Shown in pieces: positions 25,161-35,095 of a stretch of 58,871 nt of DNA. The notes under the pieces were generated by a model. The model saw nothing but the letters and a program-made list of their open reading frames with translations, ran no database searches and was not told the origin of the DNA. The stretch is from contig JADHWO010000007.1 in the NCBI GenBank assembly GCA_016783445.1, positions 1 through 58,871 of the forward strand, given 5' to 3'. This DNA is from Candidatus Aminicenantota bacterium. GTDB lineage: Bacteria; Acidobacteriota; Aminicenantia; Aminicenantales; Aminicenantaceae. Position 1 is the first letter of the stretch, and every line of letters begins with the position of its first letter. A program made the position numbers and the translations under genes.

Positions 25161-26330
25161 TTATTCAATCCTCGCCAGATATTCAAGAGCAAGGCTGGTC
25201 ATAAGGAGCACTGCTTGAGGAAGAGACTTTTCATCCAGGTCAAATGCTGGATGATGGTGGGGGAATTCCATCCCGTCGCCCATCCCGAAGAATAAAAAGG
25301 CGCCGGGAACTTTCTGGAGAAAATAAGCGAAATCCTCACCTCCCATAACCGGATCAATAGATTTTATACTTTCTTCTCCCAGTGTTTTCCTGGCTATATC
25401 TAAAACAAAATCTACCATCTTTTCATCATTAACAAGTGGTATATATCCCTTCTCATATTTAAACTCACTTGTAGCGCCAAAAACCCTGCAGGTTCCTTCT
25501 GTTATCTCTATTAACCGCCTTTTAATGAAGCTCTGGAGGGAAGAGTCAAATGTCCTGACTGTGCCTGTCAAGGAAACTTCACAAGGTATAATGTTATAAA
25601 TCGTCCCCCCTTCCACTGTTCCAAAGGAAACTACAGCTGATTTGATAGGATCCACATTTCGGCTGACAATACTCTGAAGATTCACTACAAGATGTGAGGC
25701 AACAAGAATGGGGTCCACAGTCGTTTGCGGCATTGAACCATGCCCTCCTTCTCCTTTTACAATTATCGAGAACTTATCAGGCTGGGCCATCATCGCCCCC
25801 TTTACAATTCCAACAGAGCCTGTGGGAAGCGGCTGCCAGAGATGGAGGCCAAAAACAGCATCAACTCCCTCGAGAGCCCCCTCTTCAATCATCTTTTTTG
25901 CTCCTCCCGGGATTCTCTCTTCTGAGGGCTGAAATAGAAAGACAACCTTTCCTTTAAACAAATCTTTTCTCTGAGAAAGAAGTTGCGCCGCTCCCATCAG
26001 AATAGCCATATGGCCGTCATGGCCGCAGGCATGGGTAGATTCAGGATTCTCGGAGATATATTCCTTGTCTCCTTCTTCTTTAAGAGGGAGAGCATCCATA
26101 TCAGCCCTCAGAGCAACGATTTTTCCTCCGGTTTTTCCTTCCAGGATTCCCTTCAAGCCTGTTTCTGCACATGCTGATACAGAAATGCCAAGGCCTTCTA
26201 AAAACTTTCTTATAACAGAGGATGTCCGAAACTCTTTGAAGGCTATCTCCGGATGGCGGTGTAAATCACGGCGCCAATCAATAATTTGATTTGTTAAGTT
26301 TTTTATATCTTTTCTTAATTCATTAATCAT
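25161..26330 (-). CDS. M20 family amidohydrolase (hippurate hydrolase-like)
   Basis: A 389-residue dimetal hydrolase. RRDLHRHPEIAFKEF opens the protein, ALRADMDALPLKE and ESTHACGHDGHMA supply metal ligands, and PVMGGEDFAYFLQ is the C-terminal ligand region. Members deacylate N-acyl amino acids, IAA conjugates or hippurate, or act as carboxypeptidases. Its start overlaps the symporter stop in ATGA, so uptake and hydrolysis of an acylated or peptide-like nutrient are probably linked. Confidence 0.88.
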   Translation of the reverse strand: MINELRKDIKNLTNQIIDWRRDLHRHPEIAFKEFRTSSVIRKFLEGLGISVSACAETGLKGILEGKTGGKIVALRADMDALPLKEEGDKEYISENPESTHACGHDGHMAILMGAAQLLSQRKDLFKGKVVFLFQPSEERIPGGAKKMIEEGALEGVDAVFGLHLWQPLPTGSVGIVKGAMMAQPDKFSIIVKGEGGHGSMPQTTVDPILVASHLVVNLQSIVSRNVDPIKSAVVSFGTVEGGTIYNIIPCEVSLTGTVRTFDSSLQSFIKRRLIEITEGTCRVFGATSEFKYEKGYIPLVNDEKMVDFVLDIARKTLGEESIKSIDPVMGGEDFAYFLQKVPGAFLFFGMGDGMEFPHHHPAFDLDEKSLPQAVLLMTSLALEYLARIE

Positions 26331-27754
26331 TTAAATCCTCCAGTTGCAGGTTTGGTCTTGAGACTGACTAAAAAAGTTATAAGCGCATTAACCACAAAGC
26401 CGATAAATCCTGCATTCATCCCCAGGAAAGGATCTTTTTTCCCCAGGATAAGAATAAGAAGCACACTCACTCCCGCGATAATCCCGCAAAAAACTCCTGC
26501 CTTTGACACCCGCTTCCAGAATAATCCCAGAACGACTCCAGGGAAAAACTGGATGACGCCGTCATATCCGAATATAAGAAGAGGAACCAATTCATTAGGG
26601 AAAAAAATGGCAAAAATAAGAGCAAAAGTCATGACAACCAGAACCATAAATCGTGAGAGAGTCATGACCTTTTCTTCACTCATTTGAGGATTAAAGCCAT
26701 CTTGATAGACATTTTTGACTAAAAGGGTGGAGGCAAAAAGAACAAGGATCGCAGAGGGAACCATAGCTGTCACAGCCCCGGCTGCTCCGACAAAACCCAT
26801 AAACCATGGGGGATACGTTTTATGGACAAGGGCCAAAAAGGACATATCCCCGTCTTTTAATCCAGGAATGACTAAAAGAGCCGTAAATCCTACCATAAAA
26901 ACAAAAAGAACCGGTATCTGATAAAAAGGCATGATAATGGCATTTCTTTTAATAATCTTTGCACTTTTTGCTGAAAAGGCAGAACCAAAGACATGGGGCC
27001 ACATGTAAAAACCCAAGCCAGTTAAGATTAACGTCGACATAACCCAGAGCACACCCATACTTGACTCTGCGCCAGGAAAGACAAGAAAATTGGGTTTCTG
27101 CTCTATCAATGTTCGAAACATCTTCCCAAAACCGCCAAAATAAATATACGGGACTCCTATGCCCACAATAAAAACTGCAAGAATCATCAGGACATCCTTG
27201 ATTATGGCAACCCAGGCCGCCCCTTTGATGCCACTTGTATATACAAACATACAAGTCAAAATAAAAGAGATCCCTATCGCTACATTAGGATTTACAGCCC
27301 CGTTACTGGCAACTTCGACAATCAAACCAAGTCCCTTGAGCTGAAGCTGAAGGTAGGGGATTATACAAAAAACTCCTATTATAGCCACAAAAACACCAAG
27401 GAGTCGGCTGTCATAACGTTTTATGAAGAAATCAGGCTGAGTGAGTAAGCTGTAACGTTTGCCGACCTTCCACAAGGCCGGGAGGATGAAAAAAGAAAGA
27501 GTATAGGCTAGGGCACCATATATCAGGATGTAAAAAGTCGGGGCTCCCTTTGAATATGCCCATCCGCTTGCTCCCAGAAAAGTAAAAGTCGTGTAAATCT
27601 CTCCTGCCATAAGAAGCCAGATTATTATGATTCCGAACTGGCGTCCGCCCACGGTCCAGTTTTCCAGGTTCATTTTGACTCGTCTCCCGGCATAAATGCC
27701 CAGGAGAGAAGAAAAAATAACCACCGCAAAAATAATAATCAGTGCAGTATTCAT
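26327..27754 (-). CDS. Sodium:solute symporter (SSS family)
   Basis: About 475 residues with roughly 13 membrane helices in the LeuT-like fold. GRQFGIIIIWLLMAGEIYTTFTFLG is near the start, shortened here to LLMAGEIYTTFTFLG, and the GFYMWPHVFGSAFSAK segment is typical of this group. It is coupled to a DUF3311 mini-protein upstream and an M20 hydrolase downstream. ATG 27754 overlaps the upstream stop by TGATG; an in-frame GTG at 27757 is the alternative. The solute is unknown; the M20 partner suggests an amide or amino acid conjugate. Confidence 0.88.
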   Translation of the reverse strand: MNTALIIIFAVVIFSSLLGIYAGRRVKMNLENWTVGGRQFGIIIIWLLMAGEIYTTFTFLGASGWAYSKGAPTFYILIYGALAYTLSFFILPALWKVGKRYSLLTQPDFFIKRYDSRLLGVFVAIIGVFCIIPYLQLQLKGLGLIVEVASNGAVNPNVAIGISFILTCMFVYTSGIKGAAWVAIIKDVLMILAVFIVGIGVPYIYFGGFGKMFRTLIEQKPNFLVFPGAESSMGVLWVMSTLILTGLGFYMWPHVFGSAFSAKSAKIIKRNAIIMPFYQIPVLFVFMVGFTALLVIPGLKDGDMSFLALVHKTYPPWFMGFVGAAGAVTAMVPSAILVLFASTLLVKNVYQDGFNPQMSEEKVMTLSRFMVLVVMTFALIFAIFFPNELVPLLIFGYDGVIQFFPGVVLGLFWKRVSKAGVFCGIIAGVSVLLILILGKKDPFLGMNAGFIGFVVNALITFLVSLKTKPATGGFK

Positions 27755-27972
27755 CACTCATCTTCCTCTTCAGGGGGATTGAATTTTTTTTCTAGAAGAT
27801 AAGCAATAAATAGAATAAGTGGTGTCAATATAACCCAGGAGAGTATCCAGAACAAAAGAAATGGTAGGCCAAGTATTATAGGTTCAATCCGGTTTACCAG
27901 GGGAAGGGCAAAAACCAGTGTGATAAAGGGGATAGCTCCAAGAATCAAAGCATACTTTGTTCCTTTTTGCAT
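27754..27972 (-). CDS. DUF3311 small membrane protein
   Basis: A 72-residue protein with two helices, the second in FLLFWILSWVILTPLILFIAYLLE, shortened here to WILSWVILTPLILF, and an acidic tail. This is the short DUF3311 partner that usually precedes SSS symporters, as it does here. A perfect AGGAGGT lies before the ATG. It may be a small accessory subunit of the transporter. Confidence 0.8.
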   Translation of the reverse strand: MQKGTKYALILGAIPFITLVFALPLVNRIEPIILGLPFLLFWILSWVILTPLILFIAYLLEKKFNPPEEEDE

Positions 27973-28134
27973 AATAACCTCCTTTCTTAGAGCGCGCCCA
28001 TTATATCAAAAGGAAAGGGGAGAAAAAACAATATTTACTTTTATCCTCATATCATAAGACTTATAATAATTACCCGATATAAAATAAAGAGAGAGAACTT
28101 TAAAAACATTCAATTTGATTAACCTGGTAACTTT

Positions 28135-30843
28135 ATGGAAAATACGATTATTCTCAGGGGAATCAGAGTTCATAACCTGAAAAATATAAACCTCGATATT
28201 CCCCTGGATAAGTTTATCATAATAACAGGAGTCAGCGGTTCTGGTAAATCCTCTCTAGCTTTTGATACTCTTTACGCAGAGGGGCAGCGTCGTTACATCG
28301 AATCCCTATCTACCTATGCCCGCCAATTCCTGGAAAGAATGGAAAAGCCAGACGTTGACCTCATTGAAGGAATCGCCCCTGCCATTGCCATCCAGCAAAA
28401 AGCTGTCACAAAAAATCCACGGTCTACAGTAGCAACAGTCACAGAAATCTATGATTTCCTGAGGGTTCTTTTTGCCCGAATTGGGACAATTCACTGCCTC
28501 AGGTGTCACAAGCCCGTCATAAGAGACACGATTGACTCTATTGTTGAAACACTCTACTTTTTTCCTTCTCAGACAAAAATATTGATTTCCTTTTCCTGGC
28601 CGCTGGAGAGAGGTCTAGCCTTTCTAAAAAAGAGCGGTTTTTTCAGGATTATCCAAGAAAATAAAATTGTGAATATAGACAAAACCAACCTTGAAAAAGA
28701 GGAAAAAATTGATGTTCTTGTTGACAGAATGACCTTAGATAGAAATGAAAGGGAGAGACTTGTAGATTCTCTTGAAATTGGATTAAAAAGAGGGGGCGGC
28801 AAGATCAAAGTTCAAACAGAAAAGCACAAGGAGTTTATTTTTTCGGATAAACTCGAGTGCAAGAAATGCGAAATCGTTTACGAGGAGCCCTATCCCAACC
28901 TTTTCTCCTTTAACAGTCCTCAAGGGGCCTGTCCTGTCTGTCATGGTTTTGGAGACCTGGCTGTGCTTGATGAGGATAAAATTATCCCTGACAAGAATAA
29001 GTCTCTTGAAGAAGGAGCCATAGAGCCATGGACAAAGCCGGTTTCCCGGAGACGGATGAGGAGATTAATACTTGAAGCTGAAAAAAGGGGAATCCCAACC
29101 GATATTCCCTACAAGGATTTAAAAGAGGAGTGGAAAAAGTTTATTTTTGATGGGGGAGATCGCTATAAGGGCATTAATGGATTTTTTAAAAGACTCCAGA
29201 GAAAAAAGTATAAAATCCAGGTAAGAGTCTTCCTGAGCCGGTACCGAAAATATGTGCCCTGCCCTGAGTGTAACCAGAAACGTCTTAATCCTCAAGCACT
29301 GAGCGTCAAGATTGATGGGCTTTCTATAGGAGACGTTGTCCAGAAAACAGTTCAGAAAGTCCACGAGTTTATTAAAGGGCTCAAACTATCTCCCTTTCAA
29401 AAACAGGTTGCTGAAAAACTCATTGATGAAATCCAGAGCAGATTAAAATACCTGTTAGAGGTTGGCTTGGATTATATCACTCTTGACCGAATGACATTTA
29501 CATTGAGCGGAGGCGAAGCACAAAGGATAAATCTGGCAGCAGCCTTAAGCGCATCTCTTGTCGGAACACTCTTTGTTCTTGATGAACCAAGTATCGGCCT
29601 TCACGCTCGGGATAACAACCGCCTCGTAGAAATCCTTAAATCCTTAAAGGAGATCGGGAATACAGTGATGGTGGTCGAACATGACCCGGAAATCATAAAA
29701 TCTGCCGATTATTTGATTGACCTGGGACCTGGAGCTGGAGACGCAGGAGGAGAAGTCATTTTTAGTGGGCCTATGGAGGAATTTCTCAAATACAAAAACT
29801 CTCTCACAGCGCAATACCTTAGAGGAGAAAAAAAGATTAAAATTCCAGAAAGCCGGAGGACTTCCAGTGATTTTATTGAGATAAAGGATGCTCATAAGCA
29901 CAATCTCAAGCATCTGGATGTAAAACTCCCTCTCAACATTTTCACCTGCACAACAGGAGTATCAGGCTCTGGAAAAAGTACTTTGCTCCATGATGTACTC
30001 TATAAAGGATGGCGTGGAGAGGCAAAGGATGGATTTAAGGAAATAAAGATGACGAAGCGAATCGACAAAGTCATCATGGTCGATCAGTCACCTGTCAGCA
30101 CTTCACCACGCTCCATCCCAGCCACCTACACCAAAGCTATGGATGAAATAAGGAATGTCTTCAGTCAGACAAGAGAGGCTAAAGCACTCGGATTGAAGCC
30201 CGGATTTTTCTCTTTTAACACATCAGGAGGAAGGTGCGAGGAATGCAAGGGTGCTGGCCAGCAAATTGTAGAAATGCAATTTCTCTCTGATGTAGTATTG
30301 ACCTGCGAAACCTGTAAAGGAAAAAGATTTAAAAGCGAAATCCTTGAGATCAAATACAAAGGAAAAAACATAAACCAAGTCCTGCAAATGAGTGTCTCTG
30401 ATGCCTGTGATTTTTTCTATGACCAGGCAAAAATAATAAAAAAATTGTCCCCGCTTATGGAAGTTGGATTGGGATATATAAAACTCGGCCAGCCCACAAC
30501 AACCCTATCTGGCGGAGAACTCCAGAGAATTAAACTGGCTCATCACCTTATCCATCAGAAGGATAAAAGAATCCTCTATCTTTTTGATGAGCCTACTATT
30601 GGCCTCCACCCTGACGATGTTTTTATGCTCCTCCGCTGCTTTCAAAAATTAGTGAATGAAGGGCATACTGTTGTAGTTATCGAACATAATCTTGATGTGA
30701 TCAAGTGCGCTGATTATATCATCGATCTGGGCCCTGAGGGTGGAGAAGGAGGGGGTGAAATAGTCTATCAAGGCCCTCCTGAAGGAATCATCAAATCCAA
30801 AAAATCCCACACCGCTCACTATCTAAAAAAATATCTTTCATAA
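28135..30843 (+). CDS. uvrA: UvrA-type excinuclease ABC subunit A
   Basis: A 902-residue tandem ABC ATPase. Walker A motifs are GVSGSGKSSLAFDT (first) and GVSGSGKST (second). Signature motifs LSGGEAQRINLA and LSGGELQRIKLA, and Walker B LFVLDEPSIGLH and LYLFDEPTIGLH, are intact. Zinc-finger cysteines are present in CKKCE, CPVCHGFG and CEECKGAG with CETCKGKRF. UvrA detects DNA lesions with UvrB. It is some 40 residues shorter than typical UvrA and reads PRSIPATYTKAMDEIR, where canonical enzymes have PRSNPATYTGVF. A second, diverged UvrA paralogue is therefore possible. Confidence 0.85.
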   Translation: MENTIILRGIRVHNLKNINLDIPLDKFIIITGVSGSGKSSLAFDTLYAEGQRRYIESLSTYARQFLERMEKPDVDLIEGIAPAIAIQQKAVTKNPRSTVATVTEIYDFLRVLFARIGTIHCLRCHKPVIRDTIDSIVETLYFFPSQTKILISFSWPLERGLAFLKKSGFFRIIQENKIVNIDKTNLEKEEKIDVLVDRMTLDRNERERLVDSLEIGLKRGGGKIKVQTEKHKEFIFSDKLECKKCEIVYEEPYPNLFSFNSPQGACPVCHGFGDLAVLDEDKIIPDKNKSLEEGAIEPWTKPVSRRRMRRLILEAEKRGIPTDIPYKDLKEEWKKFIFDGGDRYKGINGFFKRLQRKKYKIQVRVFLSRYRKYVPCPECNQKRLNPQALSVKIDGLSIGDVVQKTVQKVHEFIKGLKLSPFQKQVAEKLIDEIQSRLKYLLEVGLDYITLDRMTFTLSGGEAQRINLAAALSASLVGTLFVLDEPSIGLHARDNNRLVEILKSLKEIGNTVMVVEHDPEIIKSADYLIDLGPGAGDAGGEVIFSGPMEEFLKYKNSLTAQYLRGEKKIKIPESRRTSSDFIEIKDAHKHNLKHLDVKLPLNIFTCTTGVSGSGKSTLLHDVLYKGWRGEAKDGFKEIKMTKRIDKVIMVDQSPVSTSPRSIPATYTKAMDEIRNVFSQTREAKALGLKPGFFSFNTSGGRCEECKGAGQQIVEMQFLSDVVLTCETCKGKRFKSEILEIKYKGKNINQVLQMSVSDACDFFYDQAKIIKKLSPLMEVGLGYIKLGQPTTTLSGGELQRIKLAHHLIHQKDKRILYLFDEPTIGLHPDDVFMLLRCFQKLVNEGHTVVVIEHNLDVIKCADYIIDLGPEGGEGGGEIVYQGPPEGIIKSKKSHTAHYLKKYLS

Positions 30844-30884
30844 AATTTGATATGTAGGGACTTGATGCAGGGATTTGATTTATC

Positions 30885-31152
30885 GGTTCTCTTCCATTTT
30901 GTGTGGGCAAAACATGTCTTGATAGATTAATAGAAAGTGTTCGGGGATGGATGAAGCGACCTTTGAAGATTTAGCCTCCATGAATCGCTCTTCGAGGAAA
31001 CCCGACAGAGTCGGGCGGCGAGTATGTTTGAGCGGAGCGAGTTACGCAGCCGCCAAGAAGAGCGATGAAGGGATGGCGTGAAAAATCTGAACGGGAGCGA
31101 GGCCATTCCCGAATACTTATTGATTAATACCCACACAAAATGGAAGAGAACC
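30885..31152. mobile_element. MITE copy 1 with 8-bp target-site duplication
   Basis: A 268-bp non-coding element. Its outer 23 bases, beginning GGTTCTCTTCCATTTTGTG, are a perfect inverted repeat of the right end (31130-31152). GATTTATC occurs directly on both sides (30877-30884 and 31153-31160) as a target-site duplication. Inside, GTGTTCGGGGATGG and CCATTCCCGAATAC form subterminal inverted repeats, and CCCGACAGAGTCGGG makes a hairpin. A 402-bp relative lies at 40685. No transposase is encoded. Confidence 0.85.
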
Positions 31153-31191
31153 GATTTATCAAACCTGCTTTAATGTAGTCGTACAGCGTAG

Positions 31192-31887
31192 TTATTTCTC
31201 AAAAACATCCCTATAGTATTTATCTAAATCCATGCTAAAGTTTTCAGACAGACAATTTTCCCTATCTAATGCCCATTTCAACTGATTATTCATGATATAT
31301 TCTCTAATACCATCTAATTCTTTTGTGGAATGTACAACATACTCATAATAATTACGCTGCCATTTGAAACATAAAAAACATCTATCATGAATAATCTTGG
31401 CGGATTTTGCCTTGAAATATCGAATGATTTTCCCAAGAGTTTGGTCAGAGTTCTTCATCAAGATCCAATCTTTTGTTTTTCTTGATGTTTGGTTTATCAG
31501 CTCAATTCTCTTTTTGTTTGAACAATTCATTTTATGGGTTTGATAGATTAAATCCTTTGGCAGGCAATATGTAGGATTATCTTTGTTCATTTGTTGAATC
31601 AAACTCTTGTTTTCTTTATTTATAAAAATAATTCCATGGATATGATTTGGCATAATGATAAACGCATCAAGGTCAACATTATGAAATTTTTCTGGTATTT
31701 CCAGCCAGATTTTTCGAACAATCTCACTCGTAGGCAATGAGACCATTACACCATCAATGATATTCCCAAAATAACAAGCCTTGTTATCTGTACATACTGC
31801 CACAAAATATACACCAACCTGAGAATAGTCGTAGTTTTTCAAGCGCAGGGAATTACGAATAAGATCCCTTGTGATTTCTACAGCCAT
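31192..31887 (-). CDS. REP-associated tyrosine (Y1) transposase
   Basis: A 231-residue HUH-type transposase of the TnpA_REP (RAYT) group. LRLKNYDYSQVGVYFVAV starts the fold, IIMPNHIHGII carries the HUH metal motif (His-Ile-His), and YYEYVV near residue 195 contains the catalytic tyrosine candidate. The chain ends with the usual long helix. It starts at ATG 31887, beside an inverted repeat at 31909. RAYTs mobilise hairpins without target-site duplications, so it probably did not move the neighbouring MITE. Confidence 0.85.
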   Translation of the reverse strand: MAVEITRDLIRNSLRLKNYDYSQVGVYFVAVCTDNKACYFGNIIDGVMVSLPTSEIVRKIWLEIPEKFHNVDLDAFIIMPNHIHGIIFINKENKSLIQQMNKDNPTYCLPKDLIYQTHKMNCSNKKRIELINQTSRKTKDWILMKNSDQTLGKIIRYFKAKSAKIIHDRCFLCFKWQRNYYEYVVHSTKELDGIREYIMNNQLKWALDRENCLSENFSMDLDKYYRDVFEK

Positions 31888-31908
31888 ATTCTTTTATTAA
31901 AAAGTTAG

Positions 31909-32098
31909 CCTGAATTATTCATAAAAACTGCCGATGCCATCATCCATTCTCAATAATATCAATCATCGGCATTTTTTACTCTTCGAGCGAGCCGATTTCA
32001 CCGTATCTGCTTCGTTGCAAAGGATTTGCGGTGAAATACCACAGCTTCATCCTTTACGCCTCGCATCTACGGCAAGCTCGACTCGTGAATAATCCAGG
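31909..32098. repeat. 190-bp inverted-repeat element beside the transposase
   Basis: The left end CCTGAATTATTCAT (31909-31922) matches the complement of the right end GTGAATAATCCAGG (32085-32098) at 12 of 14 positions. Inside, GCCGATG (near 31938) and CATCGGC form a further stem. It lies 22 bases from the RAYT start, so it may be a REP/BIME-type partner, or an unrelated MITE. No clear target duplication flanks it. Confidence 0.5.
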
Positions 32099-32275
32099 TT
32101 CGTTTGATGAATTGAGTAATAAACATACAGACACAACCTTTCATAAGAACGAAGTCATTAAATAAAGACATGAATTCTTTGTTTGTTTTCTCATTATTCA
32201 TGAATTTCCTGCAGGTAATGTCTGATGAATAAAGCCCCTACACCATCCTCTTACATAAAATTAAAATTGTTCAAT
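32099..32275. other. Remaining intergenic DNA before nhaC
   Basis: AT-rich sequence without a supported gene. CATTATTCATGAATTTCCTG near 32193 weakly resembles the CCTGAATTATTCAT end at 31909, so a partial element end may be present. A promoter follows at 32276. Confidence 0.4.
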
Positions 32276-32304
32276 TTGACATAAGATTTCTTCAATGTTA
32301 TACA
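32276..32304 (+). promoter_or_regulatory. Promoter of the NhaC gene, TTGACA-N17-TATACA
   Basis: A perfect TTGACA at 32276-32281 and TATACA at 32299-32304 are 17 bases apart. Transcription would start near 32311, leaving a leader of about 16 bases before ATG 32327, with no clear ribosome site. Confidence 0.65.
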
Positions 32305-32326
32305 TCTCTATTAATAACAGTCTGTT

Positions 32327-33742
32327 ATGGAGACATATGCCTGGCTATCCATCCTTCCCCCCCTTCTTGCAATTTTTCTCGCTATTAAAACAAAACATGT
32401 CTATATCTCGCTAACTCTTGGTATCTGGCTGGGATGGACTATAATCCATTCATGGAATCCAGTCTCAGGACTCATTCATACAGTCAGTGCTCTTATCGCA
32501 GTTTTTAAAGACGCGGATAATACGCGTGTCATCCTGTTCAGCGCCATGATAGGAGCAATCATCACTTTCACTCAGTATTCCGGAGGAATGCAGGGTTTTG
32601 TTAACTGGGTAGTTGGAAAAGGGCTTGTCCGGACAAGAAAATCAGGAGCCTTTCTTGCCTGGTTTCTGGGATTTATTATCTTTATCGAATCAAGCATATG
32701 CGTGCTTATCTCAGGAGCTGTAACAAGGCCTATTTTCGATAAATTAAAAATATCCCGCGAAAAATTAAGCTATATCCTCGATTCAACATCTGCACCAAAG
32801 TGTATTCTTTTTCCTTTAAACGCCTGGGGAGCCTTTATTATCGGTCTTCTCGCATCCCAGGGTGTCAAAAATCCCGTAAGAGTCCTGGTCTCATCTATGC
32901 CTTTTAATTTTTATGCAATCCTCGCTCTGCTGCTTGTTCTTTTTGTTGTTCTGACAGAAAAAGACTTTGGCCCCATGAAAAAAGCAGAACACAGAGTTAG
33001 AACTGAACACAAAATCCTCCGGGACGGAGCCGAACCACTCGTTTCCACTGAAATTGTGGCTATGGAAGCAAAAGAAGGAGTCCCTCCGCGTGCCTTAAAC
33101 ATGATTCTTCCGGTTGCCACCATGGTTATTATGATGCCAGTCGTTCTTTTCATAAGCGGAAAAGGAAATTTAATGCAGGGCTCAGGCTCTCAATCTGTGC
33201 TTTGGGCAGTTATCGCAGGCCTGGCAGTCGGTGCTTTTGCTTACAGAGCACAGGGCATCATGAAGGCAAAAGAAATTACAGATATTTTCATGAAAGGAGT
33301 GGGCGGGCTTATTCCTGTCGCAAGCCTCATGATGCTGGCTTTTGCAATAGGGGATACCTGCGATGCCCTAGGCACAGGTCCTTTTGTTGCACAAGCCGCT
33401 AAATCCACCCTTAATCCTGGATTCGTACCTGCCGTTCTTTTCCTAATTTCCTGTGTTATTGCATTCTCAACTGGAACATCCTGGGGAACTTTTGCCATTA
33501 TGATTCCCATAGCCGTTCCCATGATCGATACGATCGGCCTCCATGCAGGCCTGATCATTGCAGCAGTTCTTGGAGGAGGAATATTCGGAGACCACTGTTC
33601 CCCAATTTCTGATACAACCATCATATCTTCGATGGCTTCCGCAACGGACCATATCGACCATGTTAGGACACAACTCCCCTATGCTCTTGTAGCCGCAGGA
33701 GCGTCTCTGATTCTCTTTCTTATATTTGGCTTTACTTTATGA
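32327..33742 (+). CDS. NhaC-family Na+/H+ antiporter
   Basis: A 471-residue polytopic membrane protein. SILPPLLAIFLAIKTK at the start, SGAFLAWFLGFIIFIESS, STSAPKCILFPLNAW and FGDHCSPISDTTIISSMAS are the family's conserved helices, with the last being the NhaC/malate-lactate antiporter signature. A hydrophilic loop lies near 205-250. The family exchanges sodium for protons, or malate for lactate in some members. It has its own promoter and appears monocistronic. Confidence 0.9.
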   Translation: METYAWLSILPPLLAIFLAIKTKHVYISLTLGIWLGWTIIHSWNPVSGLIHTVSALIAVFKDADNTRVILFSAMIGAIITFTQYSGGMQGFVNWVVGKGLVRTRKSGAFLAWFLGFIIFIESSICVLISGAVTRPIFDKLKISREKLSYILDSTSAPKCILFPLNAWGAFIIGLLASQGVKNPVRVLVSSMPFNFYAILALLLVLFVVLTEKDFGPMKKAEHRVRTEHKILRDGAEPLVSTEIVAMEAKEGVPPRALNMILPVATMVIMMPVVLFISGKGNLMQGSGSQSVLWAVIAGLAVGAFAYRAQGIMKAKEITDIFMKGVGGLIPVASLMMLAFAIGDTCDALGTGPFVAQAAKSTLNPGFVPAVLFLISCVIAFSTGTSWGTFAIMIPIAVPMIDTIGLHAGLIIAAVLGGGIFGDHCSPISDTTIISSMASATDHIDHVRTQLPYALVAAGASLILFLIFGFTL

Positions 33743-33862
33743 TTATTAACTCTCCAAGGAGGTTAAATCTTTTAAAAAAACAATTCCAATCCATACCTGA
33801 AATCATAAATTTATCTCTAAGTGTAGGTCCCAAGGGTTTGTCTGGATAGTCTTTGTAAGAGG

Positions 33863-34963
33863 TTATTTATCGGTAGGTTTTCCAGCAGATTCCTTGACTG
33901 GTTTCTCTGAACCTTTATCCGCAGGCTTTTCAGCAGATTTTTCAGGTGGAATAAGTCCAACTTCCCTTCGAATCTCGGTATCCAGTTGGATGGCTAATTC
34001 CTCGTTTTCTTTCAGGAGTCTCTTTACGTTCTCTCTTCCCTGCCCCAATCGTTCTCCTTTATAAGAATACCAGGTCCCGGTTCTTTCAATAAGCCCCGTA
34101 TCCACTCCGCAGTCTACCAAATCGCCTTCTCGTGAGATTCCCTCACCAAAGATAATATCAAATTGGGCTTCCCTGAAGGGAGGAGCCATCTTATTCTTAA
34201 CAATTTTCACCTTCACTCTGTTACCGATTACTTTATCTCCTTCTTTTAATGTGGCTATCCTCCTTACGTCCACTCTTAATGAGGAGTAAAACTTAAGGGC
34301 TCTTCCTCCTGACGTTGTCTCTGGACTTCCCAGAAAAAAGCCTATTTTTGATCTGAGCTGGTTAACAAAAATAAAACATGTCTTGGAACGGCTTACAATA
34401 GCTGTCAGCTTTCTCAGTGCTTGAGACATGAGGCGTGCCTGAAGGCCCATGTGCGCATCTCCCATCTCTCCCTCAAGCTCGGCTTTGGGCACGAGTGCTG
34501 CTACAGAATCGACCACAATGACATCCACAGCCCCGCTGCGCACAAGAACCTCGGCAATCTCCAGGGCCTGCTCTCCATAATCCGGTTGAGATATCAGAAG
34601 ATTATCGACGTCCACTCCCACACTGGCTGCATAATTCGGGTCCAGGGCATGTTCAGCATCAATAAAAGCTGCCTGGCCGCCCTGTTTCTGGGCTTCAGCC
34701 ATGACATGAACAGCTAAGGTTGTCTTCCCAGTCGCTTCAGGGCCAAATACCTCAACAACCCGGCCTCGCGGGAACCCCCCTATGCCCAGGCTTAAATCAA
34801 AAGCAATTGAACCTGTAGGGATTGCTGGCACTTTAATCGCTGCTTCTTTCTGCCCGAGCTTCATCACCGCTCCCTTGCCAAATTGTTTTTCTATCTGAGA
34901 TAATGCTGCCTCAATGGCTTTCTTTCTCGAGCTTTGTTTTTGTTCTGTTTCTTCCTCTTTCAT
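33863..34963 (-). CDS. recA: RecA recombinase
   Basis: A 366-residue Rec[12 protein letters not shown], Walker [25 protein letters not shown] (Walker B), [15 protein letters not shown] and the L2 region [11 protein letters not shown] are all present. The C-terminal 35 residues are a Lys/Glu/Pro repeat tail rather than the usual acidic tail. RecA catalyses homologous pairing and LexA cleavage. A GGGGAGG site precedes the ATG. No LexA box is apparent by eye and no recX is adjacent. Confidence 0.97.
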   Translation of the reverse strand: MKEEETEQKQSSRKKAIEAALSQIEKQFGKGAVMKLGQKEAAIKVPAIPTGSIAFDLSLGIGGFPRGRVVEVFGPEATGKTTLAVHVMAEAQKQGGQAAFIDAEHALDPNYAASVGVDVDNLLISQPDYGEQALEIAEVLVRSGAVDVIVVDSVAALVPKAELEGEMGDAHMGLQARLMSQALRKLTAIVSRSKTCFIFVNQLRSKIGFFLGSPETTSGGRALKFYSSLRVDVRRIATLKEGDKVIGNRVKVKIVKNKMAPPFREAQFDIIFGEGISREGDLVDCGVDTGLIERTGTWYSYKGERLGQGRENVKRLLKENEELAIQLDTEIRREVGLIPPEKSAEKPADKGSEKPVKESAGKPTDK

Positions 34964-35003
34964 TTTATCCTCCCCAAATAAAATGGGCTCCAGTTTATCT
35001 TAA

Positions 35004-35032
35004 AAAATATATTTTAATACTCAGTTTTTCAA
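35004..35032 (-). promoter_or_regulatory. Probable recA promoter
   Basis: Read leftward, TTGAAA (35032-35027) and TATTTT (35009-35004) are separated by 17 bases and lie about 40 bases before the recA start. The -10 box is weak. Confidence 0.35.
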
Positions 35033-35095
35033 TTTAACGCATATAAAATTATTAAAAAATAACTTTTTTCACTTCCTGTCTATAGACACACTCAA

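Noticed and set aside
26352-27344. Several plus-strand ORFs across the symporter gene
   Set aside because: They are antisense frames of a clear sodium/solute symporter and have no matching motifs or ribosome sites.
30927-31136. 69-codon ORF on the minus strand in MITE copy 1
   Set aside because: It is a by-product of the repeat; its counterpart in copy 2 is interrupted by different sequence.
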